A stretch of DNA of 64,000 bases from Thalassotalea sp. PS06 (GCF_007197775.1 NZ_CP041638.1:310001-374000), one strand, 5' to 3'. Numbered from the stretch's first letter, positions 52,581 to 62,493 are shown. The notes: generated by a model not told the origin, from the letters alone. Program-made: numbers and translations.

Positions 52581-54275
52581 TTAAATCGCTCCTTTGGTTA
52601 ACAACCCGCGGATCTTATCAAAAGAAACGATACCAATGATATTATCTTCGTCCTTGTGATAGACATAAACCGCGCCCTGACGTTTTTCAACCAAGGCGAA
52701 ATAGGCTTCCGATAAGGTTGCCTGACTGTCTACTGCCGGCATTGGCGTAAGGTGGTAGGATGGCCCTTCATGTTCTAACGGATGCAGATTTAAATCATAT
52801 TGCACTAATTTAAATTGCTCCGGGCTGTCTTCATCCGCAGGAAAATGAACAATGATTTGCTCATCGCCTGGGGTGGCGCGAATAATTTCTGACAGATTAT
52901 CTTCCTCGGTATCTTTCACCACCACATATTTATCTTCCATATAGGCGAGAACACCATATTTTTGCAGGATATTTTCAACGGGTGAAGGCTGATAGCTTAA
53001 GTTTTGGAACTCAAGCTGTTGTAGGAAAATCGAACGGTTTTTCAGAAACTGGCTCGACGTCAGATAGGCGGATGTGATGACCACCATAGCCGGCAGAGCT
53101 AATTGCAGTTGATCCGCGAGCTCAATAATTGCCAATAATGCCGCTAAAGGTGCATTCAAAGTTGCCGCCAGCATTCCCGCCATACCTAGCAAGGCGTAAT
53201 CACCGGCAAAGGTCATGTTGTCGAAAAACAAGCTGACAAATAGTGCCATTAAGGCCCCGGCAATGGCGCCTATGCCGAGCGTAGGGCCGATAATACCACC
53301 AGGAATACCAAGCCCAAGTACGCCTATGGTTGCCAGCATCTTGGCAATTAACAGGCTTAAGATCAGGGTAAAGAACATTTCTTCTTCAAGGATCAGATCG
53401 ATGGCACTCAAACCCGAACCCATACTCTCAGGTACCCAAAAGCCCATAGTACCCATAATTAATGCCGCGACCAATAGCCTCACTATCATGTGATGGTTTT
53501 GGCTGACTCGAATCACGGTAAGCATGCCGACATTAAATGCTTTGGCAAGAAACCCCAAACCAATACCAAACAAGATCAGCCAGGGGTAATGAGAATAATC
53601 AATGACCAGATAAGAGAAAAATTCATATTCATGGTAAGAACCAAACGCCGCATGGGTCATTAATGAGCCAATGATGGACGCAAGGATTACGGGTACGAAC
53701 ATATGTAGTTTGTACTCTCGCAGTATCACCTCCATCACAAAAATAACTGCTGCCAACGGCGTATTGAAACTCGCGGAAATACCTGCAGCAACGCCACAGG
53801 CACAGAGAGTTCGCATCGAATTTTGAGGTAAGGAAAAACGTTTCGCCAAAAGTGTTGTACAGGCTGCGCCAATATGAACTGCCGGGCCTTCACGGCCAAC
53901 GGAAAAACCACCGGCCAGAGCAAAAATACTACCGAAAAATTGATTGATGGTATTGAGAAATGGAATAGCGCCATAGGCGGTTTTCAGACGATGGATAACA
54001 AATGGAATACCACTACGGGTATATTGAAAGCCGGTAATCCAGGCGACAAACAGGATCCCTAAGGTGGCAATTATCGGTGTTATTAAGCGCTCGATATCTG
54101 TTAAGCTAGTGTAATCATCAGCGCTTTGCAGAAATAATAACTGAATTGATTCAAACGCCAGACGAAAAAGAATAATAAAGATGGCCGCAGTGGTAGCACC
54201 TAATACCGCTAATAAACACAGCTGCCAGGATGGCTCAGGTTTAGCGAGTTTTATTCTTAAATTGGCTAATGCCAT
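52581..54275 (-). CDS. ClC-family chloride channel/transporter with C-terminal CBS region
   Basis: 564 residues. ClC signatures: RSGIPFVIH (S-x-I-P), GREGPAVHIG with the gating glutamate, and GIPGGIIGPTLGIG. About 410 residues of membrane domain are followed by a soluble part containing CBS repeats (the last from TPMPAVDSQATLSEAYFALVEKRQGAVYV). Aligned by eye with the E. coli exchanger, the internal proton glutamate (E203) is valine (FVMEV), the selectivity tyrosine is phenylalanine and F357 is isoleucine. In E. coli clcA sits near hemL and erpA, as here. It is cotranscribed with hemJ. Confidence 0.9.
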   Translation of the reverse strand: MALANLRIKLAKPEPSWQLCLLAVLGATTAAIFIILFRLAFESIQLLFLQSADDYTSLTDIERLITPIIATLGILFVAWITGFQYTRSGIPFVIHRLKTAYGAIPFLNTINQFFGSIFALAGGFSVGREGPAVHIGAACTTLLAKRFSLPQNSMRTLCACGVAAGISASFNTPLAAVIFVMEVILREYKLHMFVPVILASIIGSLMTHAAFGSYHEYEFFSYLVIDYSHYPWLILFGIGLGFLAKAFNVGMLTVIRVSQNHHMIVRLLVAALIMGTMGFWVPESMGSGLSAIDLILEEEMFFTLILSLLIAKMLATIGVLGLGIPGGIIGPTLGIGAIAGALMALFVSLFFDNMTFAGDYALLGMAGMLAATLNAPLAALLAIIELADQLQLALPAMVVITSAYLTSSQFLKNRSIFLQQLEFQNLSYQPSPVENILQKYGVLAYMEDKYVVVKDTEEDNLSEIIRATPGDEQIIVHFPADEDSPEQFKLVQYDLNLHPLEHEGPSYHLTPMPAVDSQATLSEAYFALVEKRQGAVYVYHKDEDNIIGIVSFDKIRGLLTKGAI

Positions 54276-54361
54276 TCTTCCCTCAGAGTAGGTTTCTGTG
54301 ATAGTTTGTTTCTAACCAATGCAAAGCAGTTTAACATAAGTGCAGTAGAAATACGTTAATA

Positions 54362-55096
54362 ATGAACTGGTTAAAAAAAATAACTTTAGCAGGGCTGCAC
54401 CAGAGGTTTGGCGCTTTTAAACTCTGGATTTTTACCCTCATCACACTTCTGATTATCAGCCAGATTGGGTATCGAATTGGCAATTTCTATCAGAGTCATC
54501 AAGAAAAGATTATCGCTACCCAAAATGAGCGATTAGAACGTCTGTATCGTCTGAATGATGAACAACAAAGCAAAATAAACATTCTTAATGTCGAGCTGGA
54601 GATTGAGCGACTTGCCAACCAGGAAGCGTTGGCAAATCTTAATGAATTTGAAAAACAGCAGTTTGAACTGAAAAAACAGTTAGCCTTCTATGAAAAAATC
54701 ATGGCGCCAGAGAAACAGGCGCAGGGTTTTGTTATCGATGAAGTCTCGGTAGCAGCAAGCGCCAGTGAAAATCACTATCGTTTGAAAGTCGTATTGGTTC
54801 AGCAGCTCAAATCAAAACGCTTCGCGTCTGGCCATATCGAAGTGGAGTTTGTCGGCAGCTTAAATAATCGCCCGGCGACCATAAAGCTGGCCAGTGTTTC
54901 CGAGCTCGACAGTAAAAAACGTTCGTTTAATTTCCGTTATTTTCAGGTGATTGAAGGCGATTTCAATCTTCCTAAAGACTTTGTTCCTGAGAAGATTCAA
55001 GTTGCGGCAATTCTCCCCGCTAAAGGTTCGCAGAAATACCGTCGTCTGGAAGAATCCTACCCTTGGCCAGAACCGGAAACGTCCGTTGGACAATAG
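54362..55096 (+). CDS. Membrane-anchored coiled-coil protein (DUF6776-like)
   Basis: 244 residues. One membrane helix (about residues 20-40) follows a basic N-terminus, then a coiled coil rich in glutamate and leucine (about 48-120), then a beta-rich periplasmic domain (YRLKVVLVQQLKSKRFASGHIEVEFVG in outline, with FRYFQVIEGDFNLP). Proteins of this build lie upstream of erpA in related bacteria, and I judge it DUF6776-like from that layout. No function is known. It starts 86 bp from the clc gene, divergently. Confidence 0.72.
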   Translation: MNWLKKITLAGLHQRFGAFKLWIFTLITLLIISQIGYRIGNFYQSHQEKIIATQNERLERLYRLNDEQQSKINILNVELEIERLANQEALANLNEFEKQQFELKKQLAFYEKIMAPEKQAQGFVIDEVSVAASASENHYRLKVVLVQQLKSKRFASGHIEVEFVGSLNNRPATIKLASVSELDSKKRSFNFRYFQVIEGDFNLPKDFVPEKIQVAAILPAKGSQKYRRLEESYPWPEPETSVGQ

Positions 55097-55180
55097 CAAT
55101 CAATCTTATTTCAACATAAAGCCCGGCTTTTTTAGTGCAAAATTGCAAAATCGTTATGAAATTGTTGTAAATGTGCGCTA

Positions 55181-55213
55181 ATACTTGATTAAACTTGTCG
55201 GGTTTAAGATAAT
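55181..55213 (+). promoter_or_regulatory. erpA promoter overlapped by an IscR type 1 site
   Basis: The 25 bp at 55181-55205 match the known IscR type 1 consensus (ATASYYGACTRWWWYAGTCRRSTAT) at 21 positions by my count; the halves read ATACTTGATT and TTGTCGGGTTT. Over it lies a promoter with -35 TTGATT (55185), a 17-bp spacer and -10 GATAAT (55208). [2Fe-2S]-IscR binding there would block transcription, as for E. coli erpA. Confidence 0.72.
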
Positions 55214-55277
55214 TTGCGCTCGCTAGGTGTACAGCCTGGCAATTACCTTTTTTCAGATGCTAAGCAAGTAGAGATTT

Positions 55278-55619
55278 ATGTCAACTCCAGAGATGCCAAT
55301 TCAATTCAGCGATGCTGCTGCCAGTAAAGTTAAAGTATTGATCAGCGAAGAAGAAAATCCTGAGTTAAAACTGCGTGTTTATGTAACCGGTGGCGGTTGC
55401 TCGGGCTTCCAGTATGGCTTTACCTTTGATGAAAAAGTTAACGACGGTGATATGACCATTGAGAAGCAGGGCGTAACTATGGTCGTTGACCCAATGAGCC
55501 TGCAATATCTTGTTGGTGGTACTGTAGATTACGTCGAAGGTCTGGAAGGTTCTCGTTTCCTGGTTGATAACCCGAACGCCGAAACAACCTGCGGTTGTGG
55601 TTCATCATTTTCCATCTAA
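55278..55619 (+). CDS. erpA: Iron-sulfur cluster insertion protein ErpA
   Basis: 113 residues, A-type carrier. The three cluster cysteines are C41 ([10 protein letters not shown]), C105 and C107 (TCGCGSSF). It delivers [4Fe-4S] or [2Fe-2S] clusters to apoproteins in the cytoplasm. The promoter carries an IscR type 1 site, so expression should rise when clusters are short. NirB, NasA and other Fe-S enzymes of the window are plausible clients. It stands alone, 112 bp from the RND operon. Confidence 0.97.
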   Translation: MSTPEMPIQFSDAAASKVKVLISEEENPELKLRVYVTGGGCSGFQYGFTFDEKVNDGDMTIEKQGVTMVVDPMSLQYLVGGTVDYVEGLEGSRFLVDNPNAETTCGCGSSFSI

Positions 55620-55731
55620 CTTCCCGGTAATTCCCCTAACGTTTATGATTAAGCGTCGATTTACAAAAAATTGATGCTTATTCAGGCAGAATTTTTTACA
55701 CTTGTAAAAACGTTTTTTTGCAAGGCCTTGG

Positions 55732-56826
55732 ATGCAAGCCAATACACCCGATCACTCGGGCGACACCAAAAGCCCTTATATCATTGCTATTGTTATCAGT
55801 GTCGTGCTGATACTGTGGCTGGCTAGTGGTTTTATTTTCAAGACATCAAGCGATGAAGAGCCAGGCGTAGAAGAATTACCGCTGCCGCAGGTAAAAGTTG
55901 AAACCTTTCAAAGCCAGCCAATCATCAACACCATTCAACTATATGGTCGTACTGAGCCAGATCGAATCGTTACCTTAAGAGCTCAGGTTAAAGGCGCGAT
56001 AACCGAAGTGTTTGCCGAACGTGGTAGTTACGTTAACAAAGGCGATGTTATTGCCAAGATAGCGTTAAATGATTTGCCTGCAAAACTTGAGCACTACCAG
56101 ACCTTACTCAAACAACGCCGAATCGATTATTACGGCACTAAAAAGTTATTCAGTGGTGGCTTTCAGGGCGAATCAGCGTTGGCGCAAAAACTTTCTGATG
56201 TCACCGATGCCAAAGCTTTATTAGCTCAGACCGAGACCGATATTGAAAATACCACAGTGGTTGCACCATTTTCCGGGGTGTTAAACGAACGCATGGTAGA
56301 GGTTGGAGATTACTTAAGCCCTGGTGATGAAATCGCAATGATTGCGGATTTAGACCCATTAGTTATTCGAGCGCATTTAACTGAGAATCAGATTGTCCGG
56401 GTTCGCGAGCGACAAAGTGCCAATATTCATTTGCTTGCCCATCGTGATTTAACCGGTACCCTACGTTATCTTGCCAGTGTCGCTAATGAGCAAACCAATA
56501 CCTTTAAAGCTGAAATTGCTATCGCTAATCCCAATTATCGTTATCGCGCCGGTATCAGTTCCGAAGTAGAGCTGCCGTTGCAGGAAGTCAATGCGATTAA
56601 AGTATCGCCTGCGATCCTAACACTGGATGAAGTGGGCAATATTGGGGTGAAAACGGTTGAAGACGATATTGTTAAATTTACGCCAATTCAGATGGTAAAA
56701 AGTGAACAAGACGGAGTCTGGTTAACTGGATTAGATGACACCGTGCAAATCATCACTCTTGGTCAGGGCTTTGTTCGCCCTGGCGATAAAGTGCAGGCAG
56801 TTACTTCTGCTCCAGTGGAGCCCTAA
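55732..56826 (+). CDS. RND efflux periplasmic adaptor subunit
   Basis: 364 residues. An N-terminal membrane helix (about 19-37) anchors it. The membrane fusion layout is visible: a lipoyl/barrel-sandwich region (VKGAITEVFAERGSYVNKGDVIAKI, paired with VVAPFSGVLNERMVEVGDYLSPGDEI), a short helical hairpin and beta-barrel. No lipoprotein cysteine is seen. It pairs with the RND pump 3 bp downstream. AAGG stands 6 nt before the ATG. Confidence 0.9.
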   Translation: MQANTPDHSGDTKSPYIIAIVISVVLILWLASGFIFKTSSDEEPGVEELPLPQVKVETFQSQPIINTIQLYGRTEPDRIVTLRAQVKGAITEVFAERGSYVNKGDVIAKIALNDLPAKLEHYQTLLKQRRIDYYGTKKLFSGGFQGESALAQKLSDVTDAKALLAQTETDIENTTVVAPFSGVLNERMVEVGDYLSPGDEIAMIADLDPLVIRAHLTENQIVRVRERQSANIHLLAHRDLTGTLRYLASVANEQTNTFKAEIAIANPNYRYRAGISSEVELPLQEVNAIKVSPAILTLDEVGNIGVKTVEDDIVKFTPIQMVKSEQDGVWLTGLDDTVQIITLGQGFVRPGDKVQAVTSAPVEP

Positions 56827-56829
56827 TAT

Positions 56830-59800
56830 ATGCTCGCATTAATCGATGCCGCATTATTTCGCACTCGCTCCGTCGTGTTAATTTTTATCCTACTGCTTCT
56901 CGCCGGCGGAGCCACTTACTATTCTATTCCCAAAGAATCTAACCCAGATATAACCATTCCGGTTATTTATGTTTCGATGATCCACGATGGCATTTCACCG
57001 GAAGATGCTGAACGCATGTTAGTTCGGCCAATGGAAAATGAACTGAAATCCATTGAAGGTGTTGACGAGATGCGTTCTAACGCCAGCGAGGGGTATGCCA
57101 GTGTCACCTTAGAATTTGTCGCCGGCTTAGATCCTAAAGAAGCACTGGCAGACGTTCGCGACAAAGTAACCCTGGCGAAAGCGAAATTGCCCGATGAAAC
57201 CGAGGAGCCTGTGGTACAGGAAGTGACCATGGCGAACCAGCAACCAGCGGTAATAGTGTTTTTATCGGGGCCGGTATCTGAGCGCGGATTAATTACTATT
57301 GCCCGGGATATGCAGGATAAGATAGCCGCCATGCCGCAGGTACTCGAGGTGGATATTGGTGGTGATCGTGAGGATATGCTGGAAATCATCGTCGACCCAT
57401 TGTTGATGGAAAGCTATGGTCTGGATCAGAATGATATTTTTAATCTGGTATCGCGCAACAACCGCCTGGTGCCTGCCGGAACCATGGATACCGGCCGAGG
57501 TCGATTTGCGATAAAAGTTCCTTCGGTTTTCGAATCGGTAAAAGATCTTTATGAATTGCCAGTGAAGGTTGAGGGCGATCGGGTTATCCGTTTTCAGGAT
57601 GTTGCTGCCGTGCGCCGCTCATATAAAGATCCTACATCATTTGCCCGTCTGAACGGGCAAAGAGCGATTTCTATTGAAGTAAAGAAACGCCCAGGCCAAA
57701 ACATTATTGAAACAGTCGAAAATGTGAAAGCGCTCATTGAAAAAGAACGAGTGCTATGGCCAAAACACATTCGCGTTGACTATGTCGGTGATCAATCTAA
57801 GTTCGTTAAGGACATGCTTACCGACCTGCAAAACAATGTTATCTCCGCAGTTCTTTTAGTCGTAATTGTCATTATTGCCACTCTCGGTGCAAGAACCGCG
57901 TTATTGGTCGGGCTGTCGATACCAGGCTCGTTCCTAACTGGCATCATGGTACTCGCCGTATTCGGCCTGACGGTTAACATCGTTGTGCTTTTCGCGTTGA
58001 TAATGGCTGTTGGTATGCTGGTCGATGGAGCAATTGTTGTCACCGAATTTGCCGACCGGGAAATGAGCGAAGGCATGGAGAAAAAGCAGGCTTATGCGCA
58101 TGCGGCGAAACGTATGGCCTGGCCTATTATTGCTTCAACGGCAACGACACTGGCGGCCTTTGCACCGTTACTGTTTTGGCCCGATACTACTGGCGAATTT
58201 ATGAAATACATGCCCATTACTTTGATTGCGGTGTTATCCGCTTCACTGTTAATGGCACTAGTGTTTGTACCGACCATGGGCGCACTGTTTGGTAAAAGCC
58301 GGGAGGTAAGCGAAGTAACCAAACAACGTATGTTGCAGGCGGAGACGGGGGATTTAAATACTCTTCCTGGGCTTCAGGGCAAGTACGTAAGGGTATTAAA
58401 TAAAGCAATTGCCCATCCTTTCCTAATCCTGGTTGTAACCCTTATCTTTTCGACCGCCGTGGGGTTTAGCTACTACAATTCAGACCTTGGTATGGAGTAC
58501 TTCCCAGACGTTGAACCTGATGGCATGAACATGACGGTTCGCTCTTATGGTGATTTATCGATTCATGAGAAGGATGAAATCATGCGTGAGATTGAACGTC
58601 GCACGCTAGACCTTGATGATATTGAATCTTTGTATACGCGCACTGGTGGTAATGATTTGGTGGGTACATTCCGGATTAACCTCAGAAACTGGCAAAAACG
58701 CAGAACGGCTGACGAGATTGTTACGGATTTACAACAGCGTTTTGCTGATTATGCGGGCGTAGAGGTTGAGGTTCGCAAAGATCAAATGGGGCCGCAGCAG
58801 GGTAAAGATTTAAAAATTGAATTTGCCTCCAAAAACCCAGAGTTATTGCAGGAGACTGTTCGCACTGCACGAAGACTACTTGAAGCAAATGGTAATTTCA
58901 CCAACATCGAAGACGCTTCCTCGAAACCTGGTATTGAATGGCAGTTAAAAGTAGATAGGGCGCTTGCAGCAACCTTTAGTGCCGATGCTACTTTGGTAGG
59001 TACTTCGGTACAGATGGTTACCAATGGTTTAAAGCTTGGCGAGTATCGTCCTGATGATGTTGATGATGAGTTAGATATTCGGGTTCGTTTTCCGTTGGAA
59101 AAGCGCAATATAGCCCGCCTTGATGATTTGCGATTAAAAACCTTTGATGGTCTGGTGCCGGTAACCAACTTCGTTGAACGTCAGGCTGCTCAGAAAGTTG
59201 ATACCATTCGCCGTGTCGATTCAAAACGGGTGGTGATTGTGCAGGCGGATTTAAAACCCGGAGCACAATTGGTGAAAGAATTGCCAAAATTGCAAAAGAA
59301 AATGGAAAACTCTGATATTGATTGGTTTCAGGTAAGCATGCAGGTGAAAGGACAAAATGAAGAACAAATGGAATCGCAACAATTTTTAGGCAATGCTTTT
59401 ATGGTTGCACTGTTTGTGATGGCAATTATTCTTGTTACTCAATTTAATAGTTTTTATCAGGCCTTCTTAATTCTCTCCGCCGTACTGTTCTCAACCGTTG
59501 GTGTGTTCTTTGCGCTTTATTTAACGGGTAAGCCGTTTGGCACGGTAATGTCTGGCCTTGGCGTCATTTCTCTGGCTGGTATAGTGGTAAACAATAATAT
59601 CGTGCTAATCGACACTTATAATGTGTTGCGCAAACAAGGCTTAAAAGCCAAAGAAGCAATCCTCAGAACCGGTGCTCAGCGTTTACGTCCGGTATTGTTA
59701 ACCACCATCACTACGATTCTCGGCTTGATGCCTATGGTATTGCAGATGAATATCGACTTCATTACCCGAGAAATCAGTTTTGGCGCACCATCGACTCAAT

Positions 59801-59988
59801 GGTGGGCGCAGCTAGCCACTGCAGTAGCTGGTGGTTTAGCATTTGCTACTCTGTTAACGTTAATCCTAACGCCATGTTTAATTGCTTTACGTGATGTAAA
59901 AACATCAAGGAAAGCAAAATCCAAACCCACTATTCGTCCGCGTAAATCGCAACCTCAGCCGCTGATGAATACGTTCGAAGAAGTATAA
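56830..59988 (+). CDS. RND efflux transporter permease subunit
   Basis: 1052 residues with 12 membrane helices in the usual 1+5+1+5 plan and two large periplasmic loops. In helix 4, GMLVDGAIVVTEFADREM carries D399, but the next residue is glycine (G400) where AcrB has a second aspartate; this single-acid form occurs in several RND subfamilies. The C-terminal half shows LAGIVVNNNIVLIDTYN and LTTITTILGLMPM. It is a drug, solvent or lipid exporter driven by protons; no outer-membrane TolC gene is here. The M28 peptidase gene starts 8 bp after its stop. Confidence 0.93.
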   Translation: MLALIDAALFRTRSVVLIFILLLLAGGATYYSIPKESNPDITIPVIYVSMIHDGISPEDAERMLVRPMENELKSIEGVDEMRSNASEGYASVTLEFVAGLDPKEALADVRDKVTLAKAKLPDETEEPVVQEVTMANQQPAVIVFLSGPVSERGLITIARDMQDKIAAMPQVLEVDIGGDREDMLEIIVDPLLMESYGLDQNDIFNLVSRNNRLVPAGTMDTGRGRFAIKVPSVFESVKDLYELPVKVEGDRVIRFQDVAAVRRSYKDPTSFARLNGQRAISIEVKKRPGQNIIETVENVKALIEKERVLWPKHIRVDYVGDQSKFVKDMLTDLQNNVISAVLLVVIVIIATLGARTALLVGLSIPGSFLTGIMVLAVFGLTVNIVVLFALIMAVGMLVDGAIVVTEFADREMSEGMEKKQAYAHAAKRMAWPIIASTATTLAAFAPLLFWPDTTGEFMKYMPITLIAVLSASLLMALVFVPTMGALFGKSREVSEVTKQRMLQAETGDLNTLPGLQGKYVRVLNKAIAHPFLILVVTLIFSTAVGFSYYNSDLGMEYFPDVEPDGMNMTVRSYGDLSIHEKDEIMREIERRTLDLDDIESLYTRTGGNDLVGTFRINLRNWQKRRTADEIVTDLQQRFADYAGVEVEVRKDQMGPQQGKDLKIEFASKNPELLQETVRTARRLLEANGNFTNIEDASSKPGIEWQLKVDRALAATFSADATLVGTSVQMVTNGLKLGEYRPDDVDDELDIRVRFPLEKRNIARLDDLRLKTFDGLVPVTNFVERQAAQKVDTIRRVDSKRVVIVQADLKPGAQLVKELPKLQKKMENSDIDWFQVSMQVKGQNEEQMESQQFLGNAFMVALFVMAIILVTQFNSFYQAFLILSAVLFSTVGVFFALYLTGKPFGTVMSGLGVISLAGIVVNNNIVLIDTYNVLRKQGLKAKEAILRTGAQRLRPVLLTTITTILGLMPMVLQMNIDFITREISFGAPSTQWWAQLATAVAGGLAFATLLTLILTPCLIALRDVKTSRKAKSKPTIRPRKSQPQPLMNTFEEV

Positions 59989-59996
59989 GGAACCTT

Positions 59997-61397
59997 ATGT
60001 TTAACCGCATGCCTCGTATTGCCGCACTGGCAATTTTCGCATTGAGTACATTTGTTGCTCGTGCCGAGTTTCTCAATGAAGCAGAATTACAGCAATTACA
60101 AGCGTTGAAAGAGACTACTTTAGAATCTGGCCTTTCCTATGAAATTTTAGAATCACTGACAACAGAAGTTGGTGCGCGAATGATAGGTACTGAGGGTGAC
60201 AAACGTGCCATTGCCTGGTCGGTACAAAAGATGAAAGATCTGGGCTTCGATAAAGTCTGGACCGAAGAAGTGACCCATTACCAGTGGGTTCGTGGTGACG
60301 TTGAAGCCAAAGTAATCGCACCGTTTCCGCAACCTGTCGTAGCTATTGCGTTAGGTGAGAGTGTAGGCACTGGCGAAAAAGGGATTCAGGCAGAAGTTGT
60401 CCACTTTGAAAATTTTGATGCCCTAAAGGCCGCTGAACCAGGAAGTCTGGAAGGTAAAATTGCGTTTGTCGCTTACCGCATGGAGCGTCATATCAGTGGC
60501 AAAGGCTATGGTAAAGCGGTTGGCGCGCGGGTATTAGGAGCCCAGGTTGCGGCTGAAAAAGGCGCAGTAGCCTTTATGATGCGTTCGGTGGGTACCGACG
60601 ATAACCGTACCGGACACACTGGCATAACTCGTTATAAAGACGGTGTTAAACGTATCGCCGCTGTAGCCTTATCCAATCCAGATGCAGATATGCTGGTAAA
60701 TCAGTTTAAGCGTAATAAACCGGTAGAATTTTTCCTGAAGGTGACTGCGGTACGTAATGAAAGAGTGACTGTTAAAGGTGCGAATGTGATCGGAGAAATC
60801 ACTGGCTCTGAATATCCGGAGCAAATCGTTGCTCTTGGCGCTCACCTGGATAGCTGGGATGTTGGAACTGGCGCGGTAGATGATGGTTTAGGTATGGCAA
60901 TGATGATGGCGGCGACGTCGCATATTTCTAAGCTTTCTGAACGTCCAAAACGTACGATTCGAGTGATTCTTTTCGCTGGTGAGGAAGTTGGCCTTCTCGG
61001 TGCCAGAGAGTATGTAAACGTGCATCAGGATAATCTTAAAAATCACGTGATTGGTGCAGAATGGGATTTTGGCCTGGGTCGTATTTACGAATTTAAAACC
61101 GGCGTAGGCGCTGAAGCTCTAGCAGGAGCTCGGGAGTTTGCTCAGGTTCTGGCGCCTCTTGGCGTATCCTTCAACCCGGTGAATAATGCTCAGGGTCAAT
61201 CCGATATGAGTCTGGTGACCCAGCAAGGTGTTCCTGCAGCTCGATTTGCTCCGGATGGTTCCAGGTATTTTGATATACACCACACCATGAATGATACCTT
61301 AGATAAGGTAAATCCTGATGATTTACGCCAGAATACTGCGGTATACACCATGTTTGCATACTTTGCCGCGCAGACGGGTATCGATTTTCGCAAGTAA
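59997..61397 (+). CDS. Secreted M28-family metallopeptidase
   Basis: 466 residues with a signal peptide (MFNRMPRIAALAIFALSTFVARA). Zinc-ligand motifs: LGAHLDSWDVG (H and D near 283-285), VDDGLGMAM, FAGEEVGLLG (catalytic and metal glutamates), WDFGLG and DIHHTMNDT. A PA-type inserted domain (about 110-230) precedes the catalytic core. It resembles carboxypeptidase Q-like or aminopeptidase members and acts in the periplasm or medium. It starts 8 bp after the RND gene, so it is cotranscribed; a functional reason is not evident. A strong terminator follows. Confidence 0.88.
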   Translation: MFNRMPRIAALAIFALSTFVARAEFLNEAELQQLQALKETTLESGLSYEILESLTTEVGARMIGTEGDKRAIAWSVQKMKDLGFDKVWTEEVTHYQWVRGDVEAKVIAPFPQPVVAIALGESVGTGEKGIQAEVVHFENFDALKAAEPGSLEGKIAFVAYRMERHISGKGYGKAVGARVLGAQVAAEKGAVAFMMRSVGTDDNRTGHTGITRYKDGVKRIAAVALSNPDADMLVNQFKRNKPVEFFLKVTAVRNERVTVKGANVIGEITGSEYPEQIVALGAHLDSWDVGTGAVDDGLGMAMMMAATSHISKLSERPKRTIRVILFAGEEVGLLGAREYVNVHQDNLKNHVIGAEWDFGLGRIYEFKTGVGAEALAGAREFAQVLAPLGVSFNPVNNAQGQSDMSLVTQQGVPAARFAPDGSRYFDIHHTMNDTLDKVNPDDLRQNTAVYTMFAYFAAQTGIDFRK

Positions 61398-61421
61398 CGA
61401 AACGTATCGTTAAAAAGACAA

Positions 61422-61451
61422 TGACAAAACGGCCTGGCGGCCGTTTTGTCA
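61422..61451. terminator. Bidirectional terminator after the RND-peptidase operon
   Basis: Perfect 13-pair stem TGACAAAACGGCC/GGCCGTTTTGTCA with loop TGGC, between the peptidase and the convergent fasciclin gene. Confidence 0.9.
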
Positions 61452-61489
61452 TTCTACTCCGCATTGATGCGGATTAGAGAATCCAGAAA

Positions 61490-61990
61490 TTATTCCTGAG
61501 GCATAATTACGGTGTCGATCACATGGATCACACCGTTTGAGGCCTCAATATCGGTCGCTACAACGTTAGCACCATCAACCATTACCCCGCCTGAATCAGC
61601 TTTAATGGCAATATCACCGCCTTGCACCGTTGTTGCAGAGTTTAAATCCACCACATCTGCAGCCAACACTTTACCCGGTACCACATGATATGTCAGGATG
61701 GCGACTAATTTATCTTTGTTTTCCGGCAACAATAAGCTGTCCACGGTACCTTCTGGTAATTTCGCGAACGCTTCGTTAGTCGGAGCAAACACGGTGAAAG
61801 GTCCGTCGCCTTTCAATGTGTCGACTAAACCAGCAGCCTGAACAGCAGCCACCAGGGTCGAAAAATCATCGTTGCTGGCGGCGACGTCGACAATGTCTTT
61901 TGAGTCTTTGCTATAACCGCCGCCGGCTAATGTCATTGCAGAGAACAGAAACAAAAATGCGAGGGCAGGGACTTTCAATAACGTTTTCAT
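61490..61990 (-). CDS. Secreted fasciclin-domain protein
   Basis: 166 residues with a signal peptide ([18 protein letters not shown]) and one fasciclin (FAS1) domain. H1 and H2 motifs are visible: [17 protein letters not shown] and [15 protein letters not shown], with YHVVPGKV between. Such proteins mediate adhesion or surface binding outside the cell; the specific partner is unknown. It stands alone and is divergent from the TraB/GumN gene, with about 500 bp between. Confidence 0.92.
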   Translation of the reverse strand: MKTLLKVPALAFLFLFSAMTLAGGGYSKDSKDIVDVAASNDDFSTLVAAVQAAGLVDTLKGDGPFTVFAPTNEAFAKLPEGTVDSLLLPENKDKLVAILTYHVVPGKVLAADVVDLNSATTVQGGDIAIKADSGGVMVDGANVVATDIEASNGVIHVIDTVIMPQE

Positions 61991-62493
61991 GGTTTTTTCC
62001 TATGGTCGTTAATAATTTATTTAGCGCCTGATGAAGAACCTTTCTCCAACAGATTTTGACCCTGGCCTCACGTCCGTTAGATGCAAGGTCGTTACGCTGC
62101 GTACCTCTCCTTTACGATTGGATAATTCTACTGGATTAACAACTACTCACGCTAAACGTAACAAAATGTTAACTTTTAAGGTTTTCATTGATATAGGTCA
62201 GGGTAATTTCCCGGTTATCTTTCAGCTAGACTGGTTTAATATGTCGTATCCAACTGTCTCCAAACTTTTCACTGACTCCGGATCTGCAATGGCTGAAAAA
62301 AACAGCCAACCTTAAGGAAACCGATTCTAACTGGGCATTTGCACTGCGAGCGATACTGACTATCTGATATATTTTTCCATAACGCCATGATATCGTTATC
62401 AATGTTTCACAAAACTGTTTTACAATAAATGAAGTTCACACCGATATTCGAACATCAAAACCAATTCTGGTTATTCATTGAAAAGGAAAAAGC
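61991..62493. other. Intergenic region between fasciclin and TraB/GumN genes
   Basis: About 500 bp with the two divergent promoters. A 94-codon frame at 62031-62315 lacks a ribosome site and a recognisable product. A small hairpin GGCTG/CAGCC with an A-rich loop lies near 62292. I see no other structure. Confidence 0.4.

Noticed and set aside
62031..62315. 94-codon frame upstream of the TraB/GumN gene
   Set aside because: No ribosome site, no domain and no hydrophobic pattern; likely chance.
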